The notes beneath the pieces were generated by a model. It worked only from the letters and a program-made list of their open reading frames with translations. It had not been told where the DNA came from and did not search any database. A stretch of 64,000 nt of DNA, from positions 186,001 through 250,000 of the forward strand of contig JADJDM010000002.1 of assembly GCA_016702705.1 (NCBI GenBank). Direction: 5' to 3'. The translations under genes were made by a program, and so were the position numbers. Of this stretch, positions 1-9,771 are shown in pieces (the stretch's first letter is position 1; each line of letters starts with the position of its first letter). This DNA comes from Bacteroidota bacterium (lineage in GTDB: Bacteria > Bacteroidota > Bacteroidia > B-17B0 > Aurantibacillaceae).

Positions 1-1
1 T

Positions 2-1540
2 TGGTCGGCTGATAAAGAAACAAGAGTGTTTACTCCTTATTCTGGAACTTATACTTATTCTTGGTCACCATCTGCTTCTTTAAATGACCCAACAATTGCA
101 AACCCTACTGCAGAAGGTATTCAAACATCAGCTGTATATACAATTACTGCGGTTGAAACGAGTGGGTGTTCTGCTTCTGCAACGGTATCTGTAACAGTTA
201 ATCCTTTACCTATTGTTAGTTTAGGAACTGATATTACAGCTTGTTCAACAGATCTTCCTGTAAGTATTGATGCTGGAAATGCTGGAGCAACTTTCTTATG
301 GAGTACAACAGATAATACACAAGCTATTAACGCTACAACTGGTGGAAATTATAGTGTTATTGTAACGGATGCGAATGGTTGCGAAGGAAAAGATACATTA
401 GTTATTACTGAAAATGCAAACCCTGTTGTTGCTTTAGGTACAGATACAACACGTTGTGGTGGCTCTGTAACAATTGACGCAGCTAATGCAGGTTCAAGTT
501 ACCTTTGGAATGATAATACAACTGCTCAAACCTTAACAGCAACTGCTACTGGAACATACAGTGTTGTTGTAACTGATGGAAATGGTTGTACTGGTAATGA
601 TGTAATTGATGTTACAATTAATACTCAACCAACAGTAAACTTAGGTAATGATACTTTGGTTTGTGGTACAGGTATTACTTTAGATGCAGGAAATGCTGGA
701 TTAGCATTTTTATGGAATGATAACTCAACTAATCAAACTTTAAGCGCAACTAATAGCGATACTTATTTTGTTGAGGTTACTACTCCACAAAACTGTTCTG
801 CTAAAGATACCATTGTGGTTACAATTGCAGTTTTTATCTCAGTTGATTTAGGAAATGACTCTGCGGTTTGTGCTTCAACAACAATTATTTTAGATGCGCA
901 AAACCCAGGTTCATCATACTTATGGAATGACAACTCAACATCTTCAACACTTTTCGTAACTACATTCGGATCTTATGCAGTTGAAGTTACTTCTCCTGAT
1001 GGATGTGTGGCGAGAGATACAGTTGTGTATGCAGATAATTCTCCTGCAGTTAGTTTAACGCTTCCTTTCTCTACTACTTGTGCTAGTACATCTGTAAATA
1101 CGCTTTCTGGTGGATTACCAGTTGGTGGTTTCTATGGTGGAACTGGTGTAGTAGGAACTAATTTTGATGCAACTGCTGTAAGCGCAGGAAATGCAACAAT
1201 TGATTATACATTTACTGATGGTGTTACAGGTTGTTCTGCAACCGCTAGTTCTGTTGTAGTTGTAGATCCTTGTGTTGGAATCAATCAAATTTCTTCTTCA
1301 GATGATTATGGTGTTTACCCTAATCCTTCTAATGGACAATTCGAAATTCGTGTTCCGTCAAAAGAAATTGAGTTAAATGCTAAATTATATAGTGCAGAGG
1401 GTAAATTGGTTTACGAAAATGTTTTCTCGGGTAGAGATGCATATTCAGTTAACATTTCAGAGTTACCTAACGCAGTATATTTCTTAAAACTTTATGTTGA
1501 TTCAGGAATCAAAGTAATTAAAGTTGTAAAACAATTCTAA
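2..1540 (+). CDS. T9SS type A-sorted repeat adhesin, C-terminal part (cut by window edge)
   Basis: The reading frame is open from base 2, so the N-terminus lies outside the window. About 512 residues are visible. Four tandem repeats of about 62 residues can be seen, each starting near V-x-LG-x-D and containing LDAGNAG, a YLWNDN core and V-V-TD-x-x-GC. This is the immunoglobulin/PKD-like spacer style of Bacteroidota surface proteins. The last 75 residues form a type A T9SS sorting domain: VYPNPSNGQF, then KLVYENVF, then AVYFLKLY, ending KVIKVVKQF. By family knowledge the protein is exported through Sec, then T9SS, and cell-anchored or released. Its ligand is unknown. A strong terminator follows directly. 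Confidence 0.9.
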   Translation, partial: WSADKETRVFTPYSGTYTYSWSPSASLNDPTIANPTAEGIQTSAVYTITAVETSGCSASATVSVTVNPLPIVSLGTDITACSTDLPVSIDAGNAGATFLWSTTDNTQAINATTGGNYSVIVTDANGCEGKDTLVITENANPVVALGTDTTRCGGSVTIDAANAGSSYLWNDNTTAQTLTATATGTYSVVVTDGNGCTGNDVIDVTINTQPTVNLGNDTLVCGTGITLDAGNAGLAFLWNDNSTNQTLSATNSDTYFVEVTTPQNCSAKDTIVVTIAVFISVDLGNDSAVCASTTIILDAQNPGSSYLWNDNSTSSTLFVTTFGSYAVEVTSPDGCVARDTVVYADNSPAVSLTLPFSTTCASTSVNTLSGGLPVGGFYGGTGVVGTNFDATAVSAGNATIDYTFTDGVTGCSATASSVVVVDPCVGINQISSSDDYGVYPNPSNGQFEIRVPSKEIELNAKLYSAEGKLVYENVFSGRDAYSVNISELPNAVYFLKLYVDSGIKVIKVVKQF

Positions 1541-1544
1541 TAAT

Positions 1545-1572
1545 AAAAGGGCGATGAAAATCGCCCTTTTTT
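1545..1572 (+). terminator. Rho-independent terminator after the first adhesin
   Basis: A perfect 10-bp stem (AAAAGGGCGA / TCGCCCTTTT) has a 6-nt loop and runs into a T-rich tail, starting 5 nt after the adhesin stop codon. Confidence 0.9.
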
Positions 1573-1585
1573 AATTTTTAAAAAT

Positions 1586-2002
1586 ATGACTAAAATAGCA
1601 AGTGTTTTTTTAGGCCTTTTGTTTCTGTGTTCCTTTACCACTAATGAATGGCAAACGATATATAACGAAAGTGGTGTTCAGGTATCGGTGATGGAAGCTG
1701 ATTGCAAACTTGAAACAAGTAGTAATCAGAAATGGCTGCTCATGAAAATACATAACACTACCTCTTCACCAAAAATTATTGAGTGGGATTTAGAACCAAT
1801 TAATGATGCTGGTAAATGTGTAGGGTGCGGTACTACTGAAAATCATAGATTGGTGAAGATTGCTGCAAATGAAACGCTTGAAGGGAAATGTTCAATCAAG
1901 ACTCCGCAAGAATTAAAATTTGCTCTTCGAATGCTTGATATTAAAACTGTAAGTGGAATAAAAGATGTGAAAATTACGAACATAAAAGTTAGTGAATTAT
2001 AA
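1586..2002 (+). CDS. small secreted protein of unknown function
   Basis: 138 residues. The N-terminus (MTKIASVFLGLLFLCSF) is a signal peptide; the cysteine at residue 15 could be a degenerate lipobox, but the context LFLC is weak. The mature part has a CVGCG pair and two further cysteines (CKLE, GKCSIK), so disulfides or metal binding are possible. I do not recognise a family. The gene lies between two T9SS adhesin genes, 1 nt before the ATG of the next one, so it is probably co-transcribed and translationally coupled with it. Envelope or periplasmic location is inferred only from the signal peptide. Confidence 0.7.
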   Translation: MTKIASVFLGLLFLCSFTTNEWQTIYNESGVQVSVMEADCKLETSSNQKWLLMKIHNTTSSPKIIEWDLEPINDAGKCVGCGTTENHRLVKIAANETLEGKCSIKTPQELKFALRMLDIKTVSGIKDVKITNIKVSEL

Positions 2003-2003
2003 G

Positions 2004-5000
2004 ATGAGAAATAATTATATAAAACACCTAATCGCTTTTTTATTTGTTTATACAACTGCTTGGGCTCAAACAAACTGTTCTTTAACTACAAGTCCAGCTA
2101 GTTCAACAATAAATTGTGGGCAAAACGTTCAGTTGTCTGCTTTTGGTATTGGCGGCCCAATATTAATGAATAATGATTTTAATTCTGGAGCAGCTGGTGT
2201 AGGTTGGTCAGCATCTGCTTCGGCGCAGTATAATAATCCTTGCGGTCCATCTTTAGATGGAAGTACTCATTTGTGGATGGGTTCAACAACTGCCGCTCCG
2301 CGCAACATGACAACAATTGGATACAATATTCCGTGTACTGGTACAATTTGTTTCGATATTAAATTTTCTGATACTTTTAATACACCTTGTGAGCAGCCTG
2401 ATTTGAGTACTGAAGGCGTGGATTTAATGTATTCAACAGATAACGGAACTACTTGGACATCTATTTTTTATTTCGACCCCTTAACAAGTTTGTATTATAA
2501 TTGGTCTAACTTCTGTTTTACAATTCCAGCCGGTGCAGTGTCTCCAAATACAATGTTCCAATGGATTCAAACAAATTCGAGTGGTAATGATTTTGATCAT
2601 TGGGGTATTGATAATGTTAATATTACCTTGGATGCTGCGTGTGCATCAGGAGCTCCATATTATTATTCATGGTTGCCTGTTACTGGATTAAATAATCCTT
2701 CAATTGCAAATCCTGTTGCTTCTCCTTCAGTTACTACTACATATACTGTTTATTTTACAAATGGCATTGATGATACTTGTATGGCAACTGTGCCTGTAAA
2801 CGTTAGTCTGCCTTCGGCAGATGCAGGTACTTTACAAACAGTTTGTTTGGGGCAACCAATTTCACTTTTAGGTACTGGTAGTCAAAGTTCACCACCATTA
2901 ACAACCTTTAGTAGCACTAGCAGTACTGCTATTTCTGCAACAGCTACTTTTACTAATAACATTACTGTTTCAGGGTTGCCTTATTCTACCATTTCAACTA
3001 ATTCAATTCAAAAAGTATGTATGGATATAACTCATACTTGGGATTCTGATTTAGATGTATATTTATTATGTCCAGATGGAACCCAGTTGGAATTAACTAC
3101 TGACAATGGTGGTGCTGGAGATAATTACACACAAACATGTTTTACTCCTACTGCTGCAACAAATATTACAGCTGGAACTGTACCTTTTACAGGTGATTTT
3201 TTACCTGAAGCGGGAAGCTTTAATGGATTAAATGGCTGCACTGCAAATGGTGTTTGGACTTTGCAGATTGCAGATGATGCAGCTGGAGATGTTGGTACGT
3301 TAAATAATTGGGATATTACTTTTGATACTCAAGTTAGTTATACCTATTCTTGGTTACCTGCTGTTAATATGACAGGTTCAACAACGCTTACACCAACTGT
3401 TACACCAACTACAACTACGCAATATACCTTGTCGGTTACAAATGCATTTGGCTGCAGCGCAACTGATACTGTTACAGTAAATGTTACACAGCTTACAGGC
3501 GTTTCTGTAGCAGGAGCAACTACGATTTGCAGAAATGATACAGCATCAATTTCAGCTTCAGGTGGATTAACTTATTCATGGTTACCTGCAACTGGTTTGT
3601 TTTCAACTTCAATTAGTAATCCGTTGGCAAACCCAACTGTTACAACAAATTACACCGTAAACGTAAGTGATGGTTTTTGTTCTAAGATTGATTCAGTCTT
3701 AGTATCCGTTAATCAATTACCTATAGTTGATGCAGGTATTGCAGCAAGCTACTGCGCTCAAGATACTATACAAATTTCAGCGAGTGGTGCAGATACTTAT
3801 TCTTGGTTGCCAATTACAAATTTAAGTAATACAACTATATCAAACCCAGAAGTAACTTCATCAATTGCTAGTTCAATTACTTATACTGTTACTGGTATTA
3901 ATACAACAACAGGTTGTGTAAATGTTGATTCGGTGCTAATTACAACTAACCCAAAGCCATTGGCAGATGCAGGAGTTGATACATCATTGTGTATAGGTTC
4001 AAGTATTACACTTAATGCAGCGGGCGGTGGAAGTTACAGTTGGTTGCCTGCTACAAATATTAGTAATTCTACCATTGCTAATCCTGTTGTTAATCCTTCA
4101 GCAAACATCTCATACACATTAACTGTAACAAATACATTTGGTTGTTTTGATAAAGATACAATTGCTGTTGTTGCTAATGCACTGCCAACAGTTGATGCAG
4201 GTCCAAATGGTTTTTCTTGTCCAAATACTCCACGCAATTTAAATGGAACTGTTTCAGGTAACGGACCTTTTGTTTATTCATGGCAACCAGCATCTTCTCT
4301 CAGTGATGCAAGTATTGAGGATCCAATTGCAACCGCTACAGCATCTACAACCTACACGTTACTTGTAACCGATAATTTTGGTTGTTCAAGAACTGACATG
4401 GTAACTGTAGGTATTTATAATGTTGCAACAGTTACACTTAATAGTACTCAAAGTTCTATTTGCCCTGGTGCAAGTACTACCTTAAGTGCTATAGGAACAC
4501 CAAGTTCTTATACTTGGACACCTTCTAATTTGGTAGCTTCTCCAAATAGTGCAACAACATTAGCAAGCCCAACATCTACTACAACTTTTACTTTAACCTA
4601 TATCTCTCCAGGCCCTGGTGCTTGTGTTTCGAGTAATACAATTACAATTAATACATTAACTGCACCAGTAGCATCTGTAAATAATGGGCAGTTTAATATT
4701 TGTCCCGCAGATTTTGCTTTACCTGTTGCGAGTGGTGGAACAAGCTTTTCTTGGTTGCCGGCTTTAGGATTAAGTTCAACATCGGTAGCAAACCCTTCTG
4801 CAAATCCTACATTGCAAACACAATACACGGTTACAGTTACAGATGCATCAGGTTGTTCGGATACTGCTTCTGTTTGGGTAACCCCTCGTCCTACTCCTGT
4901 TGCTGGTATCGTAAATTCAACCGAAACAAGTTGTGTAGCCTCTACAGGAACTTTGACAATGGATTTGCCAACGATTGGAACTGCTCCCTTTACTTATGCA

Positions 5001-6347
5001 TTAAATAGCGGTACAGCTCAATCATCAAATACTTTTATTTCTTTAAGTGCAGCTGTTTATACTATTACTGTTGTTGATGCTTTTGGTTGTTCTGTTGATG
5101 CAAATGCAAATGTGGTACAGGCTCCAAATCCAATTCCTGGAGTAATTACTTCTAGTCAATCTGCCTGCGCTTCATCTACAGGTTCATTAACAATGGCAGC
5201 GCCTTCTTCAGGTAATTCACCATTTGTGTATTCATTAAATGGAGCAGTTGTGCAGGCTTCTAATTTGTTTAATAGTTTAGCGCCTGCTAATTACACAATT
5301 ACAGTTGTTGATGCCAATGGATGTTCAGCAAGTGATACGGCAAGTGTTTATCAACAAGCATCTCCAGTAATAACTAATGTTACAAATATTCAATCAATAT
5401 GTACTGCTGCAAATGGATCTATTACCGTGCAAAATGTTAGCGGTGGTGTTGCTCCTTATACATATAGTTTAAATGGTGGGGCAACGCAAGCTTCAAATGT
5501 ATTTTCAAATATTGTTGCGGGTTCGTATACCGTCACTGTTATTGATGCAGGCGGTTGTGTGGATACTGAGTTAAATACTGTTACCTCAAATTCTGGAACG
5601 CTTGCTGTAGATTCTATTGCAATTACGAATACCTCTTGTGGTTCTGCAAATGGATCCGCTTCAGTGCAGTTGCCAATTGGAGGTACAAGTCCTTTTACAT
5701 ATTCTATTAATGGAACAACTTATCAAAATTCAAATACCTTTAACAGCTTAGCAGGAATTAATTATACTCTTTATGTAAAGGATGCGAATGGTTGTGTTGC
5801 TTCTCAATTAATTACGGTACCTACTGTTAATATGGTTAATGCAGCTTTTGCTGCTAGTGCTTCATCAGGTGTTGCGCCGTTAAGTGTTGATCTTACAAAT
5901 ACATCAACTGGAGCAACAAATTATATTTGGACTTTTGGAAATGGTGCAAGTAATGTAACAACATTAAATGCTAGTTCTGTCTACTCAACTCCAGGAACTT
6001 ATACAGTTACATTGGTTGCTTACAATAATATCCCTGTTTGTTCGGATACAGCTATTTCAACAATTGTTGTTTTTGATGCTCCATTATTAGTGGTGCCAAA
6101 TATTGTTACACCAAATGGTGATGGTATAAACGATGAGTTTAAATTAATAGGAACAAATATTAAAAGTATTGAAGTGTTAATTATAAATCGTTGGGGAAAT
6201 AAAGTTGCAGAATACTCAGGAGGAATAGAAACAATATGGAAACCAACTGTAAATGATGGTACATATTTTTATTCAATTAAATCAACAAGTATTGATGATA
6301 CAGTAACTCAGTACAACGGTTACCTTACTATAATAGATGCAAAATAG
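2004..6347 (+). CDS. giant T9SS type B-sorted adhesin with P-domain, SprB-like repeats and PKD domain
   Basis: 1447 residues from the ATG at 2004. A GTG at 1992 is in frame, but the ATG puts the signal peptide (MRNNYIKHLIAFLFV...WAQ) right at the start. In order: a jelly-roll-like region (about 40-220); a proprotein-convertase P-domain near 300-450, marked by DSDLDVYLLCPDG and GVWTLQIADDAAGD; about eight YSWLPATGLS...TYTV repeats distributed before and after it; four SprB-like repeats (FVYSLNGA...YTITVVDANGC); a PKD domain (APLSVDLTNTS); and a type B (gliding-motility C-terminal) sorting domain with VTPNGDGINDEF, INRWGNKV and DGTYFY. Similar architectures occur in gliding and attachment proteins. 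The TAG stop abuts the stop of the convergent gene with no spacer. Confidence 0.93.
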   Translation: MRNNYIKHLIAFLFVYTTAWAQTNCSLTTSPASSTINCGQNVQLSAFGIGGPILMNNDFNSGAAGVGWSASASAQYNNPCGPSLDGSTHLWMGSTTAAPRNMTTIGYNIPCTGTICFDIKFSDTFNTPCEQPDLSTEGVDLMYSTDNGTTWTSIFYFDPLTSLYYNWSNFCFTIPAGAVSPNTMFQWIQTNSSGNDFDHWGIDNVNITLDAACASGAPYYYSWLPVTGLNNPSIANPVASPSVTTTYTVYFTNGIDDTCMATVPVNVSLPSADAGTLQTVCLGQPISLLGTGSQSSPPLTTFSSTSSTAISATATFTNNITVSGLPYSTISTNSIQKVCMDITHTWDSDLDVYLLCPDGTQLELTTDNGGAGDNYTQTCFTPTAATNITAGTVPFTGDFLPEAGSFNGLNGCTANGVWTLQIADDAAGDVGTLNNWDITFDTQVSYTYSWLPAVNMTGSTTLTPTVTPTTTTQYTLSVTNAFGCSATDTVTVNVTQLTGVSVAGATTICRNDTASISASGGLTYSWLPATGLFSTSISNPLANPTVTTNYTVNVSDGFCSKIDSVLVSVNQLPIVDAGIAASYCAQDTIQISASGADTYSWLPITNLSNTTISNPEVTSSIASSITYTVTGINTTTGCVNVDSVLITTNPKPLADAGVDTSLCIGSSITLNAAGGGSYSWLPATNISNSTIANPVVNPSANISYTLTVTNTFGCFDKDTIAVVANALPTVDAGPNGFSCPNTPRNLNGTVSGNGPFVYSWQPASSLSDASIEDPIATATASTTYTLLVTDNFGCSRTDMVTVGIYNVATVTLNSTQSSICPGASTTLSAIGTPSSYTWTPSNLVASPNSATTLASPTSTTTFTLTYISPGPGACVSSNTITINTLTAPVASVNNGQFNICPADFALPVASGGTSFSWLPALGLSSTSVANPSANPTLQTQYTVTVTDASGCSDTASVWVTPRPTPVAGIVNSTETSCVASTGTLTMDLPTIGTAPFTYALNSGTAQSSNTFISLSAAVYTITVVDAFGCSVDANANVVQAPNPIPGVITSSQSACASSTGSLTMAAPSSGNSPFVYSLNGAVVQASNLFNSLAPANYTITVVDANGCSASDTASVYQQASPVITNVTNIQSICTAANGSITVQNVSGGVAPYTYSLNGGATQASNVFSNIVAGSYTVTVIDAGGCVDTELNTVTSNSGTLAVDSIAITNTSCGSANGSASVQLPIGGTSPFTYSINGTTYQNSNTFNSLAGINYTLYVKDANGCVASQLITVPTVNMVNAAFAASASSGVAPLSVDLTNTSTGATNYIWTFGNGASNVTTLNASSVYSTPGTYTVTLVAYNNIPVCSDTAISTIVVFDAPLLVVPNIVTPNGDGINDEFKLIGTNIKSIEVLIINRWGNKVAEYSGGIETIWKPTVNDGTYFYSIKSTSIDDTVTQYNGYLTIIDAK

Positions 6348-6701
6348 TTAAGATTTTGAAGCGGTGAAATTGCTACCAAGGGCAATTTCACTGTTTTCTT
6401 CTTCAATTATAAACTCCAGAAGTAAATTTTCATCGGCTTTGATTTCAATTTCTTTAGTTGTTTTGTTTTGGAATCCTAATCCAGAAAAGTGAATTATATA
6501 TATTCCAGGTGTAATGTTTACTAATGAAAAATTACCTTCTAAATCACTGTAAGTATTTAATGAATTGGATAAACTGATTTTTACACCACCCAGCGTTTCT
6601 TTGCTGTTGTCCATAACTTTGCCTGAAATACTTGCTTTTTGAGAATAAGTATTTTTGGCGCAGAAAAATGTTATAGCAAGTATGAATAAGAAGTTTTTCA
6701 C
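6348..6701 (-). CDS. secreted single CarboxypepD_reg-like domain protein
   Basis: 117 residues with a GTG start. A signal peptide (MKNFLFILAITFFCAKNTYSQ) is followed by a carboxypeptidase regulatory-like beta-sandwich: ISGKVMDNSKETLGGVKIS, YSDLEGNFSL, GIYIIHFSGLGF. This domain normally precedes a TonB-dependent receptor barrel in SusC-like proteins, but here nothing follows it apart from an acidic tail. It may be a free-standing domain or the relic of a receptor gene. The gene is convergent with the upstream adhesin and divergent from the response regulator. Confidence 0.8.
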   Translation of the reverse strand: MKNFLFILAITFFCAKNTYSQKASISGKVMDNSKETLGGVKISLSNSLNTYSDLEGNFSLVNITPGIYIIHFSGLGFQNKTTKEIEIKADENLLLEFIIEEENSEIALGSNFTASKS

Positions 6702-6824
6702 ATACCAAAAGTAAATACATGGCTTTTAAATTAGATTAAGCTAATATTACGGAATTGTTAAGTATTTGAATTTACACACTTTAGGCTTAACAATATCTTA
6801 ACGGCTTCTGAGACCTTAAAAGCT

Positions 6825-6832
6825 TATATTTG
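6825..6832 (+). promoter_or_regulatory. Bacteroidota -7 box of the response regulator gene
   Basis: TATATTTG matches TAnnTTTG. Placing its G at -7 puts transcription start near 6839 and gives a leader of about 12 nt before the ATG at 6851. A clear -33 TTTG is not visible. Confidence 0.6.
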
Positions 6833-6850
6833 TAGTGTTAAAACGTAAAT

Positions 6851-7537
6851 ATGAGTAATACAAATCCGAAAATATTGTTGGTTGATGATGAGCAGGATAT
6901 TCTGGATTTTCTGGGGTATAATTTAACCAAAGAGGGATACGATGTTATTACAGCTAATAATGGAAGTGATGCAATAAAAATTGCGAAAAAAGAACTTCCT
7001 AATTTAATTATATTAGATGTAATGATGCCAGAGTTAGACGGAATGGAAACTTGCCGTCAACTAAGAGAAATAGATAGTTTAAAAGATGTATTAATTGCCT
7101 TTTTAACTGCTCGTAATGAGGATTATTCGCAAATCGCAGGTTTTGATGTTGGTGGAGATGATTACATTACAAAGCCAATTAAACCTAGAGTTTTAAGTAG
7201 TAGAATAAAAGCTTTGTTAAGAAGAAGTGCTCCTGCAATTGAAACTACTGCGTCTCAGGTTGATTTAGGCGAATTGCAAATTGACAAGGAAAGACATTTA
7301 GTAATTAATAAGGGCGTTGAGATTTCTTTACCTAAAAAAGAATTTAAATTACTTTCGTTGTTAGCAACCAAGCCAGGAAAAGTATTTACTCGCGAGTATA
7401 TTTTGCAGCAGGTTTGGGGTGATGAGGTGGTAGTTGGAGATAGAACAATTGATGTTCATGTTAGAAAATTAAGAGAGAAATTGGGCGACGAATACATTAA
7501 AACCATTAAAGGAATCGGATATAAGTTCGAGTTTTAA
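6851..7537 (+). CDS. OmpR/PhoB-family response regulator transcription factor
   Basis: 228 residues. The N-terminal receiver domain (about 7-120) has the acidic pair D12-D13, phosphoacceptor D56 in LIILDVMMPELDG, switch residue T86 and conserved K108 in ITKPIK. The C-terminal winged-helix DNA-binding domain (about 130-228) shows LPKKEFKLLSLL, REYILQQVWG, the recognition helix region DRTIDVHVRKLREKLG and the wing IKTIKGIGYKF. No histidine kinase lies beside it, so its partner is encoded elsewhere. A -7 box is 18 nt upstream. The exact regulon cannot be read from the sequence. Confidence 0.93.
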   Translation: MSNTNPKILLVDDEQDILDFLGYNLTKEGYDVITANNGSDAIKIAKKELPNLIILDVMMPELDGMETCRQLREIDSLKDVLIAFLTARNEDYSQIAGFDVGGDDYITKPIKPRVLSSRIKALLRRSAPAIETTASQVDLGELQIDKERHLVINKGVEISLPKKEFKLLSLLATKPGKVFTREYILQQVWGDEVVVGDRTIDVHVRKLREKLGDEYIKTIKGIGYKFEF

Positions 7538-7555
7538 TAATCTGCCTAAATTACC

Positions 7556-7563
7556 TACCTTTG
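7556..7563 (+). promoter_or_regulatory. -7 box deciding the dusB start
   Basis: TACCTTTG fits TAnnTTTG and predicts transcription start near 7570. This excludes the in-frame TTG at 7561 as start codon and supports the GTG at 7582, with a leader of about 12 nt. Confidence 0.6.
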
Positions 7564-7581
7564 CAGCCTTTAATTAAGGTT

Positions 7582-8568
7582 GTGGTAAAAATCGATAAAA
7601 TAGAACTTCCAGATTTTCCATTGTTGCTTGCTCCTATGGAGGATGTAAGTGACCCTCCGTTTCGTTATGTGTGTAAACAAAATGGAGCCGACCTTATGTA
7701 CACCGAATTTATTTCGAGCGAAGGTTTAATTCGCGATGCAATTAAGAGTCGCCAAAAGCTAGATATTTTTGATTATGAACGTCCTATTGGAATTCAAATT
7801 TTTGGTGGTGATGAAGATGCCATGGCGATGTCGGCAAAAATTGTGGATGCTGTTCAGCCTGATTTGTTAGATATTAATTTTGGTTGCCCAGTTAAAAAAG
7901 TTGTTTGCAAAGGTGCAGGAGCGGGTGTTTTAAAAGATGTTGATTTAATGATTCGTCTTACAACTGCAGTTGTAAAATCAACTTCTTTGCCAGTAACAGT
8001 TAAAACACGTTTAGGTTGGGATGATAAAAGCATTAATATTATGGAAGTTGCAGAGCGCTTGCAAGATGTGGGAGTGAAAGCACTTAGCATACACGGAAGA
8101 ACTCGCGCGCAAATGTACAAAGGTGATGCTGATTGGACTTTAATAGCAGCAGTAAAAAATAATCCTCGAATTCAAATTCCAATTTTTGGAAATGGTGATA
8201 TTGATTCTCCCGAAAAAGCATTGGAATACAAAAATAGATACGGTGTTGATGGAATGATGATTGGTCGCGCAGCCATCGGCAACCCCTGGTTTTTTAATGA
8301 AGTAAAACATTATTTTAAAACAGGAGAAAAATTACCATTACCAGGAATAAAAGAAAAGGTTGAGGTTTGTAAAACACATTTAATAAAATCCTGCGAGTGG
8401 AAAGGGGAGAAGCTTGGTGTTGTTGAGATGCGCAGGCATTATACCAATTATTTTAAGGGCATTAGTCATTTTAAAGAAACAAGAATGAAACTTGTTACTC
8501 TTGATCATCTTCATGAACTGCTTGAGGTATTAGAAGAAGTAAAGGAAACATTTTCTGTTGTTGGATAA
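7582..8568 (+). CDS. dusB: tRNA-dihydrouridine synthase, DusB type
   Basis: 328 residues from GTG 7582, whose product begins MVKIDKIELPDFPLLLAPME as in Bacteroidota homologues. It is an FMN-dependent enzyme reducing uridine to dihydrouridine in tRNA D-loops with NADPH. A TIM-barrel core carries the flavin-site motif LLLAPMEDVSDPPFR (14-28), the catalytic cysteine C102 in INFGCPVKK, SIHGRTRAQMYKG and the phosphate-binding segment GRAAIGNPW. A helical tRNA-binding C-terminus follows (MRRHYTNYFKG). Length is normal for the family. It has its own promoter and ends immediately against the true end of the convergent lipoprotein gene. Confidence 0.93.
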   Translation: MVKIDKIELPDFPLLLAPMEDVSDPPFRYVCKQNGADLMYTEFISSEGLIRDAIKSRQKLDIFDYERPIGIQIFGGDEDAMAMSAKIVDAVQPDLLDINFGCPVKKVVCKGAGAGVLKDVDLMIRLTTAVVKSTSLPVTVKTRLGWDDKSINIMEVAERLQDVGVKALSIHGRTRAQMYKGDADWTLIAAVKNNPRIQIPIFGNGDIDSPEKALEYKNRYGVDGMMIGRAAIGNPWFFNEVKHYFKTGEKLPLPGIKEKVEVCKTHLIKSCEWKGEKLGVVEMRRHYTNYFKGISHFKETRMKLVTLDHLHELLEVLEEVKETFSVVG

Positions 8569-8699
8569 TTACTTTTTATAAAGTAAAATCATTTTCCTAT
8601 CGTATTCATCATTAGGACCTTGCTCTTGTCCAATTACAAATGTTTTCCCGTCTCTACGAATATCCATGTAAGATGTGTGAAGCACAGAATCTATATCAA

Positions 8700-9758
8700 T
8701 TATTTTTTTGTAGTAATGACTCCTTTTTCAGAAATATTGGAAACCATAACGCTAGTGCCCGTTGCAGAAGATAGGGTAAGTGATAACATGCTGAAATTAC
8801 CATTTTGTTCTTTGGTAATATAAGAGGGCAAGTATCCATCTTTTTTGGTTTGCCAAATTGTTTTTCCTTCTTTGTTTATGAGAATTAGTTGAGAAGAAGC
8901 TAAGTCTTTGTCATTCTTTTTGTAGGTAAAAATAAACTCATCAGAAGAAATGGATTTTAGCTTTGGATTAAATCCATCCAAAATTGTTTGCTCCCAAATT
9001 GTTTCGAGTTTAGTATTCATTTTCATTAGTTTTATACTTTTAAAATTCATTGTAGCACCTGCAAAATATAAAGTACTATCTGGTGAATTAATGAGGTGTG
9101 ATTCGATTGCTAATTCATTAGGAATTTTTATTATTCTTTCTTTTAAAATCTTCCCTTTCAAATTTATTTTATGGATGGCAAAGTGATAATCTGTTTTTGG
9201 CTCGTGAGTATTGCATTGCCCAAAAAGTATAATAGAACCATCTGCTGCTAAAACAGCCCCGTCGTTCGTGTACTGATTGTAATCGGTCATTTTAACCTGT
9301 TTTTCGCCGGTAAGTTTGCCTTCCATGTTGATGGTGAGCATGGTCATAGTATTTAGTGTTTTTTTCTTTTTGTCGTAATTAACATAGAAACATGCAAGGG
9401 TTGTGTCGCTTGTTTTAATGATGGACGATATTTCATTATTAAAGTCTCTATCATTTATGTAAACCCACTTCTTTTCTAAATTACTATCTACTCTTAAAAT
9501 CATTCCTCTTCGTTTATCAAAAACAACATCAGTATCATGTTCAATAATCATTTTATCTAAAGTATAACCTGCAATAATGTATCCTCCATCATTTAGTGGC
9601 AAGGCAATTTCACCTCTTGTACATTGATTGAAACTGAATGCCTTTTTTATTTCAGATGATTTTTGTGAGTTGCTAATTTTTCCATTGTTTCTTTCTGAAG
9701 GGCTTGAACAGGAAAAACAAAAAAATGTGATTATAGAGAAAAGAATAATTTGTTTCAT
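8700..9758 (-). CDS. lipoprotein of unknown function, C-terminus lost to a frameshift
   Basis: 352 residues as sequenced. A lipoprotein signal peptide ends in FCFSC, and the body has repeated blade-like segments (GGYIIAGYTLDK, DGSIILFGQCN, DSTLYFAGATM), suggesting a beta-propeller. The frame stops right after a run of seven A (plus-strand T 8703-8709). With eight A the frame continues 44 residues (..KKIIDIDSVLHTSYMD..., ending MILLYKK) to a stop at 8569-8571, exactly abutting the dusB stop, for 396 residues in all. This explains the otherwise empty stretch 8569-8699. It lies 13 nt after a decayed SpoIIE gene and was probably its co-transcribed partner. Sequencing error, slippage or decay are all possible. 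Confidence 0.75.
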   Translation of the reverse strand: MKQIILFSIITFFCFSCSSPSERNNGKISNSQKSSEIKKAFSFNQCTRGEIALPLNDGGYIIAGYTLDKMIIEHDTDVVFDKRRGMILRVDSNLEKKWVYINDRDFNNEISSIIKTSDTTLACFYVNYDKKKKTLNTMTMLTINMEGKLTGEKQVKMTDYNQYTNDGAVLAADGSIILFGQCNTHEPKTDYHFAIHKINLKGKILKERIIKIPNELAIESHLINSPDSTLYFAGATMNFKSIKLMKMNTKLETIWEQTILDGFNPKLKSISSDEFIFTYKKNDKDLASSQLILINKEGKTIWQTKKDGYLPSYITKEQNGNFSMLSLTLSSATGTSVMVSNISEKGVITTKK

Positions 9759-9771
9759 GTATTGCAAAGTG

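Noticed and set aside
6706..6713. TACTTTTG on the minus strand as promoter of the single-domain secreted protein
   Set aside because: It would start transcription inside the GTG start codon at 6699-6701; leaderless expression is possible but unsupported.
7561..7581. TTG at 7561 as dusB start
   Set aside because: It lies within the -7 box; homologues begin at the MVKI encoded from GTG 7582.
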